From: Pyrinomonadaceae bacterium
GTDB lineage: Bacteria; Acidobacteriota; Blastocatellia; Pyrinomonadales; Pyrinomonadaceae
Reading direction: 5' to 3'
Length of the DNA: 64,000 bases
Assembly (NCBI GenBank): GCA_036277115.1
Contig: DASUNM010000023.1
Coordinates: 496,001-560,000 of the forward strand
The position numbers were made by a program, and so were the translations under genes. Positions 8,153-15,466 of the stretch are shown here, piece after piece (position 1 is the first letter of the stretch; the number at the start of each line of letters is the position of its first letter). The notes under the pieces are model-generated. The model had not been told where the DNA came from. It was given only the letters and a program-made list of their open reading frames with translations, and did no database searches.

Positions 8153-10267
8153 ATGAAGACCCGCGTTGCCATCGTTATCATTATTAGTATCATCGCCGCG
8201 TCCGTCGCGCCGATTGCCACTTTTGCCGCCCCGAAAAACGGCAAAGGTCAGACCGAGAAGCGTCGCAAGCTCTCTGCTGAGCTCGAAGCTGTAACGAATT
8301 CATCGACCGTTAAGCGCGTTATTATCCAGACAAAGGGTGCCCCGTCAGCCGCGCATGATAATGCGATTCAATCAAAGGGTGGCCGCCGACATGGTTCCTT
8401 CGACAGTTTTCAACTGGTGGTCGCCGACGTTCCGGGAACTTCACTGACGGAACTCGCCTCCCGCGAGGACATCAGCTACATCTCGGACGATAAACCGGTT
8501 CGGGCGCATGCAGCTTTGGTGACGGAATCGACCGGCGCCGCTCAGGCCCAGGCGGGAGCGCCCGGCGCACCGGCAGTGGATGGCAAAGGCGTGACGATTG
8601 CCATTCTCGATTCCGGTATTAGCTCTAATCATCCTGACTTTGTCGCAAACAACAAATCGCAGGTCGTAGCATCAGTCGATTTCACTGGCAGCACCGTAGC
8701 GGGCGATACGTATGGTCATGGTACCGGCGTAGCCGGAATGGCGGCCGGAAACGGCACCGCTTCCAGCGGCTATGAAGGCAACTACGTCGGTTCAGCTCCC
8801 GGAGCAAATCTCGTCGACGTTCGCGTGCTGGATGGCGCCGGCATCGGCCGGACCAGTAACGTCATCTCCGGCCTGAACTGGGTCATTCAAAACCGTAATC
8901 GCCTCAACATTCGCGTAGTAAACATGAGCCTGGGTGCCGCACCGGAAGAATCGTTTCATGTCGACCCGCTTTGCAAGGCAGTTGAAGCCGCGGTTTTGGC
9001 GAACCTCGTGGTGGTGGTCAGCGCCGGCAATCGCGGACGCACAGAAGAGATCGTTGGCCAGAATGCGGATGGCTCGCCGATTTACCGGTTGGCCTTTGGC
9101 GGCATCAACAGCCCGGGCAACAGCCCGTACGCGATCACCGTAGGCGCCACCGATACGAATGGAACGGTCAAGCGTTCGGACGACACAGTCGCCTCGTTCT
9201 CATCCAAGGGACCCACAGCTTTTGATCGTCAGGTCAAGCCGGACATCGTGGCGCCCGGCCGTCGCGTCATCGCGCCGATGTCGCAAGAATGGAACGCGGC
9301 ACTGCCGATTCAGTTTCCTGAAAAGATCGTTCAGCGGACTTCCTCAAGCGCGCCTGCCAATGTTTATTACACTTATTCGGGAACTTCGTTCGCCGCGCCG
9401 GTCATCTCCGGTACTGTCGCCCTGATGTTGGAGGCCAATAAGTCGCTGACGCCGGCGATGGTGAAAGCGATTCTCACGCGCACTGCCCAGCAACTGTCCG
9501 GCTATCCAAACAAGCCGCAATCGGTTTTCAGCCAGGGTGCGGGACTGGTAAACGCGGCGGCGGCGGTCGAGATGAGCCGCGCGTTTGTGCCTAATGCTCG
9601 CCAACTCAAAGCCGGCGACCAGGTATTCAGTCGTAACACCAGCCTCAGCACGCTGAAGCGGTCCTGGATCATCGGTGGCGAGCGGGTCGGTTCAAGCGAT
9701 CGAGTCCTCTACGCGAACGGTGTTCTTTTTTCAGAACGCCCGCTGCTGACTAAGGGTGTGGTGCTCGGCGACGGTATTTACCTTGCTGACGGTGTTATCT
9801 ACGCGGACGGGATCATCGTCGGTGACGGTCTGGTGCTCGGCGATGGCCACCTGCTAAGCGACGGCGTGGTGCTGGGCGACGGCGCAGTCCTCGGCGATTC
9901 AATCGTGCGAGGTGCCGGCATCATCATCGCCGACGCGTGGTTCCTAAACCAGACGCTGAGTCTCGCCAACGGTAAAGGCGTCGTTCTTGGCGATGGCCAC
10001 TTACTGAGTGACGGCCTGGTGCTCGGCGACGGCCACCTGCTAAGCGACGCCGTGGTGCTGGGCGACGGCGTGGTCCTCGGTGATGGTCACTTGCTGAGTG
10101 ATGGCGTCGTTCTTGGCGATGGCCACTTGCTGAGTGATGGCGTCGTTCTTGGTGACGGCCACCTGCTGAGCGACGGTCACCTGCTCAGTGACGGCCACCT
10201 GCTGAGCGACGGCCACCTGCTGAGTGACGGCCACCTGCTGAGTGACGGTGTGGTGCTCGGCGACTAA
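8153..10267 (+). CDS. Secreted S8 (subtilisin-like) serine protease with C-terminal hexapeptide repeats
   Basis: 704 residues from the ATG at 8153, chosen over one at 8108 because GGAGG lies six bases upstream and a signal peptide (MKTRVAIVIIISIIAASVAP) begins there. A propeptide-like region follows. The catalytic triad is visible: Asp in AILDSGISSNHPDF, His in YGHGTGVAGMAAG, Ser in GTSFAAPVISGTVALML. From about residue 530 to the end the protein is almost entirely six-residue units of type [VH][VL]L[GS]DG, ending with five consecutive HLLSDG units. The tail may form a regular beta-solenoid or surface-attachment module. A strong terminator follows at 10296. Confidence 0.93.
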   Translation: MKTRVAIVIIISIIAASVAPIATFAAPKNGKGQTEKRRKLSAELEAVTNSSTVKRVIIQTKGAPSAAHDNAIQSKGGRRHGSFDSFQLVVADVPGTSLTELASREDISYISDDKPVRAHAALVTESTGAAQAQAGAPGAPAVDGKGVTIAILDSGISSNHPDFVANNKSQVVASVDFTGSTVAGDTYGHGTGVAGMAAGNGTASSGYEGNYVGSAPGANLVDVRVLDGAGIGRTSNVISGLNWVIQNRNRLNIRVVNMSLGAAPEESFHVDPLCKAVEAAVLANLVVVVSAGNRGRTEEIVGQNADGSPIYRLAFGGINSPGNSPYAITVGATDTNGTVKRSDDTVASFSSKGPTAFDRQVKPDIVAPGRRVIAPMSQEWNAALPIQFPEKIVQRTSSSAPANVYYTYSGTSFAAPVISGTVALMLEANKSLTPAMVKAILTRTAQQLSGYPNKPQSVFSQGAGLVNAAAAVEMSRAFVPNARQLKAGDQVFSRNTSLSTLKRSWIIGGERVGSSDRVLYANGVLFSERPLLTKGVVLGDGIYLADGVIYADGIIVGDGLVLGDGHLLSDGVVLGDGAVLGDSIVRGAGIIIADAWFLNQTLSLANGKGVVLGDGHLLSDGLVLGDGHLLSDAVVLGDGVVLGDGHLLSDGVVLGDGHLLSDGVVLGDGHLLSDGHLLSDGHLLSDGHLLSDGHLLSDGVVLGD
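9757..10266 (+). repeat. 18-bp/36-bp tandem coding repeats (LGDG/LSDG units)
   Basis: DNA-level near-identical units encode VVLGDG and HLLSDG hexapeptides. Conservation is highest from about 9960 to the stop, where 18-base units are nearly identical, so recombination or slippage could change the repeat number without shifting the frame. Confidence 0.9.
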
Positions 10268-10295
10268 CAAACGCGCCAAACGCATCGCAGATTGT

Positions 10296-10333
10296 GCGGC
10301 CTCGTTCAGAGATTCTGGGCGAGGCCGCTTTTT
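10296..10333 (+). terminator. Intrinsic terminator of the repeat-tailed protease
   Basis: A 9-bp perfect stem, GCGGCCTCG (10296-10304) with CGAGGCCGC (10320-10328), is followed directly by TTTTT. Confidence 0.92.
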
Positions 10334-10506
10334 CGTCGGTTTTTGGCCCCCCCAAGTTCCCAGTGAGCCGAGGCGTTATTTCTGAACTTCTGGGGTTGAA
10401 GTTCGTGTAAATCTACGCTGAAGCGCGTTGACGAGGCTCCGGCGATCTCCGTAATGAGTTTGCGCCGATTTACGCGCGGCGTGTATCCTTTTCGTGAAAG
10501 TTTGTT

Positions 10507-11145
10507 GTGGTAACTAAGCTAAACCTCTCGAGTACCCCTTTTCGCAACCGCGCGTTGCCGTGGACAGTGACCGCGATCGTGACGCTGTTCTCAGTCATCG
10601 CGCTGGTCTTCATCGCCAAATGGACTTTTGACACCAACGCCCAGGCTCAGGTCGCCGGGCGTGACGTGGCGCAGTTGCGCCAACAGGCTGACGCGCTAAA
10701 CAAACGCGCTGAAGAGATCATGAGCAGGCTCTCTCCTGAGCAGCAACGGGCGCTGAAATCGACACACACACTCATAGACCGAAAGCTGTTCTCGTGGTCG
10801 CGTCTGTTTGCCGATCTCGAAAGCGCCCTGCCCGGGAGCGTGCGCGTCACGCGAATTACCGTGAAGGGCGTGCGCACTCAGGACGCTCGCCTCGTCACCA
10901 ATCTTGAGTTGGTCGTCGCCAGCAAGAACGCCGCGACGGTCACGCAGATGATTGAAGAGATGGAGCGCCAGGGCATCTTTCATGCGGAACTGGTTTCGCA
11001 GAATTCTGAGCGTGGCCGAGGCGAGTCAGGGCAGGAATACGAGATGAATGTTTTCTACGCGCCGCGTGCTGGTGTCACCATCACGCCGAGCGAGCAAAAC
11101 AAACGCCCCGTGGACACGGCGGGCGAAGGAGCCGGTACGCGATGA
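10507..11145 (+). CDS. PilN/GspL-like pilus or type II secretion inner-membrane assembly protein
   Basis: 212 residues from GTG (VTKLNLSSTPFRNR). The 'LNLSxxPFRN' N-terminus, one transmembrane helix (~20-42), a coiled coil (~50-85) and a ferredoxin-like periplasmic domain (SALPGSVRVTRITVKG, ~100-170) are the PilN plan. PilN links the cytoplasmic PilM ring to the periplasmic PilO/PilP complex. Its stop overlaps the next gene by four bases, implying translational coupling. No pilM is seen upstream in the window. A GspL C-terminal-like identity cannot be excluded. Confidence 0.8.
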   Translation: MVTKLNLSSTPFRNRALPWTVTAIVTLFSVIALVFIAKWTFDTNAQAQVAGRDVAQLRQQADALNKRAEEIMSRLSPEQQRALKSTHTLIDRKLFSWSRLFADLESALPGSVRVTRITVKGVRTQDARLVTNLELVVASKNAATVTQMIEEMERQGIFHAELVSQNSERGRGESGQEYEMNVFYAPRAGVTITPSEQNKRPVDTAGEGAGTR

Positions 11146-11912
11146 GCCAGGAACAACCAATGCCGAATCCGGCCGTCGCAGGTCGCCCGCGACGTCAAAT
11201 TAGCATCGCGAAGCTGAAGACCACGCCGGGCCTGAGCTTAATCGGGTTGCCCGAACTGATCGGGTTGGCCGGTGCGGTGCTGATCGCCATCCTGACAATC
11301 TTCGCTTACTTCTATTTTTATTTACCGTCGCAATCGCGTCTCACAACCTTGCAACTTGAACGCGATCAATTGCAGGGATTCCTGCGCACATCGCAAAGCC
11401 ATCTTCAGCAGAACACTACGGTGCGCCAGCAAGTCGACAGGATCACCGGCAGCATGGACGACTTTGAAAGGAATTGGCTCGCTAATCCGTCAACAGGTCG
11501 CATGTCGCTGTACACGACCGTGAACGATCTGATTAAGAGTAACGGACTGCGAAATACTGCCGGCCCAACTTACACGCCGCTCGAGCCCATCGGTTCGAAG
11601 GCCCAGGTGCAGCCGAATACCAGTGCTGAAAAGCAGACCAACGCAAAGTGGCAAACGATCTATCCCGGCATTGCCGTCAGCGTTACCGTTGAAGGGCCAT
11701 ACCAGCGCGTGCGGCGCTTTATCCGAGAGATTGAAAGCAGCCGGCAGTTTTTGATTGTTAATGAGGTCGAGCTTGAAAGCGTGACGCAATCAGGAGTTGC
11801 CAGCGAACCCTTGACTGCAGGTGGGGCGACCGGCGGCCGCGCGACTTTAGTGAGCCTGCGGCTGGAGATGGCTACGTACTTTCACCGGCCTGAGGTAGTT
11901 GGTGCGCAATAG
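11142..11912 (+). CDS. PilO-like assembly protein
   Basis: 256 residues. A proline-rich cytoplasmic head is followed by one transmembrane helix (LIGLAGAVLIAILTIFAYFY, ~45-65), a coiled coil (~70-120) and a ferredoxin-like domain containing IAVSVTVEGPYQRVRRFIREIE and FLIVNEVELES, the usual PilO/GspM signature. It would heterodimerise with the PilN-like protein encoded immediately upstream (ATGA overlap). The Gly/Thr-rich segment near 225 looks like a linker. Confidence 0.8.
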   Translation: MSQEQPMPNPAVAGRPRRQISIAKLKTTPGLSLIGLPELIGLAGAVLIAILTIFAYFYFYLPSQSRLTTLQLERDQLQGFLRTSQSHLQQNTTVRQQVDRITGSMDDFERNWLANPSTGRMSLYTTVNDLIKSNGLRNTAGPTYTPLEPIGSKAQVQPNTSAEKQTNAKWQTIYPGIAVSVTVEGPYQRVRRFIREIESSRQFLIVNEVELESVTQSGVASEPLTAGGATGGRATLVSLRLEMATYFHRPEVVGAQ

Positions 11913-11953
11913 CCGGCGCATCGAATTACATTAGCACGCGTTCAATAAGCAAG

Positions 11954-12835
11954 ATGCAACTCTTCGATCCAAATAATCCCAACGAGAAGAAGAAGATGAT
12001 CGCCGCGGCGGTTCTCGGCGTGGTGGCGCTTATCGTGCTTGGCTACCTGATTTTCGGCGGGGGATCGACGAAGCCGACGATTCGCGTCACCGCTTCACCG
12101 ACACCAACTCCCGGACGCGGACCGAATAGACCTCCGCCGCCAGAGGAAGAAGACATCTCCGTGTATCGAGAGATCGGTTACAGCGGCACCCCAGTCGGGG
12201 CGCCAGAAGCCGATCGGAACATTTTTGCTTATTACGTGCCGCCACCTCCTGCGGTAAAGCCTACGCCCACACCGACGCCGGCGCCCACACCACCGCTAAC
12301 CGTTTCGAACCTTTCGCCGGCGAGCGTTTTCGCCCGCACCGGTGATTTCAGTTTGCAGGTCACCGGCGACAAATTTGTGGCGGGCGTCAGAATTGTCATT
12401 GATGGGCGAGCGATGGCCACCCGCATCATTAGCGCGCAACAAGTCGCCACGACCGTGACCGCGGATATGATCGCTAACCCAGGCAGTCGCAGGGTCGAAG
12501 TGCGCACCGCCGACGGCGCGTTGTATTCAAACGTGATCAATCTGAACGTGACCGCTTCCCCAGTGCCTAACTTCACCTACATCGGTCTGATCGGCAAACC
12601 GCGTGGCAACGACATTGCTGTGCTTCAGGACAAGAACAACAAAGAGCTCGTGAATGTACAACGGGGTGATCTGGTGGGCGGTCGATTTCGTCTCACCAGC
12701 ATCTCTGACAAAGAGCTTAAACTCATCGACGTCAACCTGAAGATCCCGCACACGCTGGCTTTCACACCGGACACGAGCACGGGTGGCCGGCCTCCGGTGC
12801 GCCGCCCAGTAGTTGACGACGAGCCGCAGTTGTAG
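11954..12835 (+). CDS. PilP/GspC-like protein with an IPT/TIG domain
   Basis: 293 residues: a short cytoplasmic start, one transmembrane helix (~17-35), a Pro/Thr-rich linker, an IPT/TIG-type immunoglobulin fold (LTVSNLSPASVFARTGDFSL, ~115-200, ending NVINLNVTA), then a small C-terminal domain (FTYIGLIGKPRGNDIAVLQD to LKLIDVNL, ~208-265) resembling the homology region of PilP/GspC. PilP-type proteins connect the inner-membrane platform to the secretin. An IPT domain placed between anchor and HR domain is unusual. Forty-one bases after the PilO-like gene. Confidence 0.7.
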   Translation: MQLFDPNNPNEKKKMIAAAVLGVVALIVLGYLIFGGGSTKPTIRVTASPTPTPGRGPNRPPPPEEEDISVYREIGYSGTPVGAPEADRNIFAYYVPPPPAVKPTPTPTPAPTPPLTVSNLSPASVFARTGDFSLQVTGDKFVAGVRIVIDGRAMATRIISAQQVATTVTADMIANPGSRRVEVRTADGALYSNVINLNVTASPVPNFTYIGLIGKPRGNDIAVLQDKNNKELVNVQRGDLVGGRFRLTSISDKELKLIDVNLKIPHTLAFTPDTSTGGRPPVRRPVVDDEPQL

Positions 12836-12837
12836 TT

Positions 12838-13485
12838 ATGCGAACTGATAAAGCATTTAAGAGTTGTGACGACTGCCAACGCGGTTACGCTCTCGTGTCA
12901 CTGCTGGCCTTGATGTCATTGCTGGCGTTGTTTGCGCTCGCTGTCGCTCCGCGCATCCAACAACAAACGCAGCGCGAGTGGGAGAAGGAAGCTTTGTTCC
13001 GCGGTGATCAGGTGTCAGAAGCGATCCGCGCATACTATCGTTCGCGCGGCGCGCAGGGCGTGAACGCGCTTCCGACCTCGATGGATCAATTGCTTGAAGG
13101 CGTGCAGATTCCAGGTCGCACCAAGCGTCTGCAAATCCTGCGTCAGTCAGCCGCCCGCGACCCCCTTTCTTCAGACGGCGAATGGCAGCTGATCAGCCCA
13201 ACTTCTCAGGATTTTCGAGGATTTGTTCAGTCTTTAACGCTCTACGCGGGCGGCATTCCACCAGTCCCTCGTCAGGAGTTTAGCGGGCTCGCCAGTCTTG
13301 TCCCGCGGATGGGAAGTGTGTTGGATGTGGAATCAGGGGGAACCGCTCCGGGTCTTGGGGGCACATCGTCTGGCGCGTCCGGTCCTTTCATCGGCGTTGC
13401 AAGCAGTAGTCAAAGAGACTCTGTGATTTCTTTCTTCGGCATCGAGCGACATGATGAATGGATCTTCACACCAATGTTCCGCTGA
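12838..13485 (+). CDS. Type IV pilin/type II secretion pseudopilin-like protein
   Basis: 215 residues. A basic, cysteine-containing leader is followed by GYALVSLLALMSLLALFALAV, a hydrophobic prepilin-like N-helix after Gly, then RIQQQTQREWEKEALFRGDQ typical of GspG/PulG-like proteins that keep a Glu-rich helix. The usual Glu at +5 of the processed pilin is not seen, so prepilin peptidase cleavage is uncertain. The C-terminal half is Gly/Ser-rich. It starts two bases after the PilP-like stop, completing a four-gene operon. Confidence 0.72.
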   Translation: MRTDKAFKSCDDCQRGYALVSLLALMSLLALFALAVAPRIQQQTQREWEKEALFRGDQVSEAIRAYYRSRGAQGVNALPTSMDQLLEGVQIPGRTKRLQILRQSAARDPLSSDGEWQLISPTSQDFRGFVQSLTLYAGGIPPVPRQEFSGLASLVPRMGSVLDVESGGTAPGLGGTSSGASGPFIGVASSSQRDSVISFFGIERHDEWIFTPMFR

Positions 13486-13672
13486 TCTCAAACACGTAGT
13501 TCATCTTCACCTCACGCCAGGAAATTTTTCTTCTTCGCGCTTCTCACAGACTGCTACGTCGCATCCCTTGCGATGTGATCTGCACCTCCTCCTGACAACA
13601 ACACACCACGTCGAGTGCGCGCATTCATGCAGCGCGCGCGGCAAAATAATTTTCTGCAGTTGTAATAAATTG

Positions 13673-13701
13673 TTGACAAGCATGCGAATTAAGTTTATAT
13701 A
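13673..13701 (+). promoter_or_regulatory. Near-consensus sigma70 promoter of the 24-residue peptide gene
   Basis: TTGACA (13673-13678), a 17-base spacer, then TATATA (13696-13701). Start of transcription would be near 13708, overlapping the palindrome CAACATGTTG (13703-13712), a possible operator. Confidence 0.88.
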
Positions 13702-13709
13702 GCAACATG

Positions 13710-13771
13710 TTGTGCGCCGTTTTCTCTAGACCACAAGAGTTACAGCAACGCAGCATCTTGTGGTCACAACC
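13710..13771 (+). ncRNA. Structured 5' leader of the 24-residue peptide mRNA
   Basis: GACCACAAG (13729-13737) pairs perfectly with CTTGTGGTC (13757-13765). An outer GTTGTG (13710-13715) can pair with CACAAC (13766-13771). The structure ends about 10 bases before the AAGGAG ribosome-binding site. It may stabilise the messenger or regulate translation. No known riboswitch class recognised. Confidence 0.6.
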
Positions 13772-13799
13772 TGAAGACTAAGAAGGAGAAACGACAATT

Positions 13800-13874
13800 A
13801 TGGCAACTAAGAAGAAGGCCGCGAAAAAAGGCGGCAAGAAAAAAGGCGCCAAGAAGGCCGCCAAGAAGAGATAG
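13800..13874 (+). CDS. 24-residue lysine-rich basic micropeptide (histone H1-tail-like)
   Basis: ATG preceded by AAGGAG (around 13783). The product begins MATKKKAAKKGGKKKG and ends AKKAAKKR, using only Met, Ala, Thr, Lys, Gly and Arg, with about half the residues basic. The composition and AKK/KKG motifs resemble histone H1 tails and bacterial H1-like proteins, suggesting binding to DNA, RNA or polyphosphate. That is inference only. The reading frame is framed by a near-consensus promoter, a structured leader and its own terminator, which argues that it is a real, strongly expressed gene. It could alternatively be a leader peptide or a highly abundant RNA. Confidence 0.72.
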   Translation: MATKKKAAKKGGKKKGAKKAAKKR

Positions 13875-13950
13875 TTCGTTAACTCAGGAAACAACATCGA
13901 CCACGTTCACGTGGCGCACACCAAGTGAGGCCCTAGCGGCCCTTAGAAAA

Positions 13951-13990
13951 AGGAACGGCGAATGTTTTAACCCGCCGTTCCTATTATTTT
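13951..13990 (+). terminator. Intrinsic terminator after the micropeptide gene
   Basis: A 10-bp perfect stem, AGGAACGGCG (13951-13960) with CGCCGTTCCT (13973-13982), is followed by ATTATTTT. Confidence 0.88.
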
Positions 13991-14032
13991 GTGCGGGCCC
14001 CGGTCAGCCGCGTGAGACGTCGCGTTGAAAAC

Positions 14033-14506
14033 ATGATTACAGTCGCACTCGTCGAGCCTGAGATTCCCCAGAACACCGGCAACATCGCGCGACTGTGCGC
14101 CGCTACAAATACGCCTCTGCACATCGTCGGCGTGCCGGGCTTTCGTCTTGATGATCGCGCCGTCCGCCGGGCCGGCTTAGACTATTGGCCTGAAGTTAAC
14201 CTTTCGCGTCACCGCGATCTCAATGAGTTACAAAGCTATGTGGAACCGGCGCGTCTCGTTTTCTTCACCACCAAGGCCAATTTGCCTTATTTTGATTGGC
14301 GTTTTCAGCCTCAGGACTGCCTCGTTTTTGGCTCTGAAAGTAGAGGACTGCCGGAGCACATTCTGCGCGCGAATTGGGATGAGTGCGTGACGATTCCAAT
14401 GCTGAATCCAAAGGTGAGGAGCCTCAACCTCGCGAATGCGGTGGCGATTGTTTTGTACGAGGCGTTGAAGCAAACCGGCGCTTTCATTCCCGCGCGGGGC
14501 AATTGA
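14033..14506 (+). CDS. trmL: tRNA (cytidine/uridine-34-2'-O)-methyltransferase TrmL (SPOUT family)
   Basis: 157 residues from the ATG at 14033; a GTG at 13991 is in frame but gives a non-homologous extension inside the upstream terminator. It 2'-O-methylates the wobble base of tRNA-Leu isoacceptors. EPEIPQNTGNIARLCAAT, LVFGSESRGLPEHIL and the knot segment IPMLNPKVRSLNLANAVAIVLYEAL are diagnostic. Length is normal for this small SPOUT protein. It sits convergent with a short acidic-protein gene. Confidence 0.93.
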   Translation: MITVALVEPEIPQNTGNIARLCAATNTPLHIVGVPGFRLDDRAVRRAGLDYWPEVNLSRHRDLNELQSYVEPARLVFFTTKANLPYFDWRFQPQDCLVFGSESRGLPEHILRANWDECVTIPMLNPKVRSLNLANAVAIVLYEALKQTGAFIPARGN

Positions 14507-14695
14507 TTACTCTTCTTCTTCACGCTCGTCTTCCAGATCCTCGTCTTCCTCCTCAGGTTTGTAAATCCGGTAGCCGGTCGAATCGTCGTAATAGTATTCA
14601 GAGGAATCGTCAGGTTCTTGCTCCAGGCGTGGTGCCTCCAGGGGTTCTTTGAACCTCACAGAATCAATCATGCTGTCGTAAGATTCGAAGTACAT
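14507..14695 (-). CDS. Small acidic protein, unknown
   Basis: 62 residues, Asp/Glu-rich, ending in EEEDEDLEDEREEEE, with a Tyr cluster (SSEYYYDDSTGYRIYKPE). The stop abuts the trmL stop and the ATG overlaps the thiE ATG by two bases on the other strand. It fits exactly the space between two genes and has a sensible composition, which supports expression, but there is no clear ribosome-binding site. A later Met (14671) is an alternative start. Function not recognised. Confidence 0.5.
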   Translation of the reverse strand: MYFESYDSMIDSVRFKEPLEAPRLEQEPDDSSEYYYDDSTGYRIYKPEEEDEDLEDEREEEE

Positions 14696-15323
14696 GCGAC
14701 TGACGCTACCGAAGATCTATCCCATCACCGATCGAAAACTTTCCGGACTGAGCCATGCTGAACAAGTGCGGCGGCTGATCGATGGTGGCGCGACGCTGGT
14801 TCAACTGCGCGAAAAGCACCTGTCGCCGATCGATTTCCTTCGCGACGCGGAAGCCGCTTCCAAAGTTGCCGGCAACAATCGCGTCACCTTGATTATCAAC
14901 GATCGCGTTGACATCGCAATGGCAATTAACGCTGGCGGCATCCACCTGGGACAAGACGACATGCCAGTCGAAGCCGCGCGTCGTTTAGTTCGAAACGATA
15001 CGTTGATTGGCTTTTCCACTCACACTCAGCAACAGGCGGAAACAGCTGTGCGGTCGGCCATCGACTACCTCGCGTTCGGACCCGTTTTCAGGACCAGCAC
15101 CAAACCGGATCACGACCCGGTAGTAGGACTGAAGCAGCTGCGCGCGGTCAGGAACATTGCCGCAGATTTTCCACTCGTAGCCATCGGAGGAATTTCCGCT
15201 GCTAACGTCCAGGCCGTCCTCGAAGCCGGCGCAGATTCGGTCGCGGTCATCTCCGCAGTTGTTGGCGAACGGTCAAAGATCGAGCAAAACATGCGAAGCC
15301 TGCTTGAGCTAGCCGGCGTTTGA
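14694..15323 (+). CDS. thiE: Thiamine-phosphate synthase
   Basis: 209 residues, a TIM barrel of normal ThiE length. It couples HMP-pyrophosphate and thiazole phosphate to thiamine phosphate. Visible are YPITDR, VQLREKHL, LIINDRVDIAMAINAGGIHLGQDDMPV (pyrophosphate and Mg site), IGFSTHT, YLAFGPVFRTSTKPD and VAIGGISAANVQAVLEAGADSVAVISAV. Start ATG at 14694, with no strong Shine-Dalgarno sequence. No other thiamine genes or THI-box riboswitch are near. Confidence 0.96.
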   Translation: MRLTLPKIYPITDRKLSGLSHAEQVRRLIDGGATLVQLREKHLSPIDFLRDAEAASKVAGNNRVTLIINDRVDIAMAINAGGIHLGQDDMPVEAARRLVRNDTLIGFSTHTQQQAETAVRSAIDYLAFGPVFRTSTKPDHDPVVGLKQLRAVRNIAADFPLVAIGGISAANVQAVLEAGADSVAVISAVVGERSKIEQNMRSLLELAGV

Positions 15324-15466
15324 CCTGAAATTGGCCTCAAATATTTTTTTCTTGCGTTTTCGCCGAGGCATCAGCGAGAATGGATCGCCGCGCAAAACAG
15401 CGGCCAATTCCGACCTCCCTCCTTTTGAGCCCTTACTAAAGCCTCAGTCCTGGAGCCTGTCTCTGC

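Noticed and set aside
10040-10285. Reverse-strand frame of repeated VAQQVAVTQQ units
   Set aside because: Mirror image of the hexapeptide tail of the protease on the plus strand.
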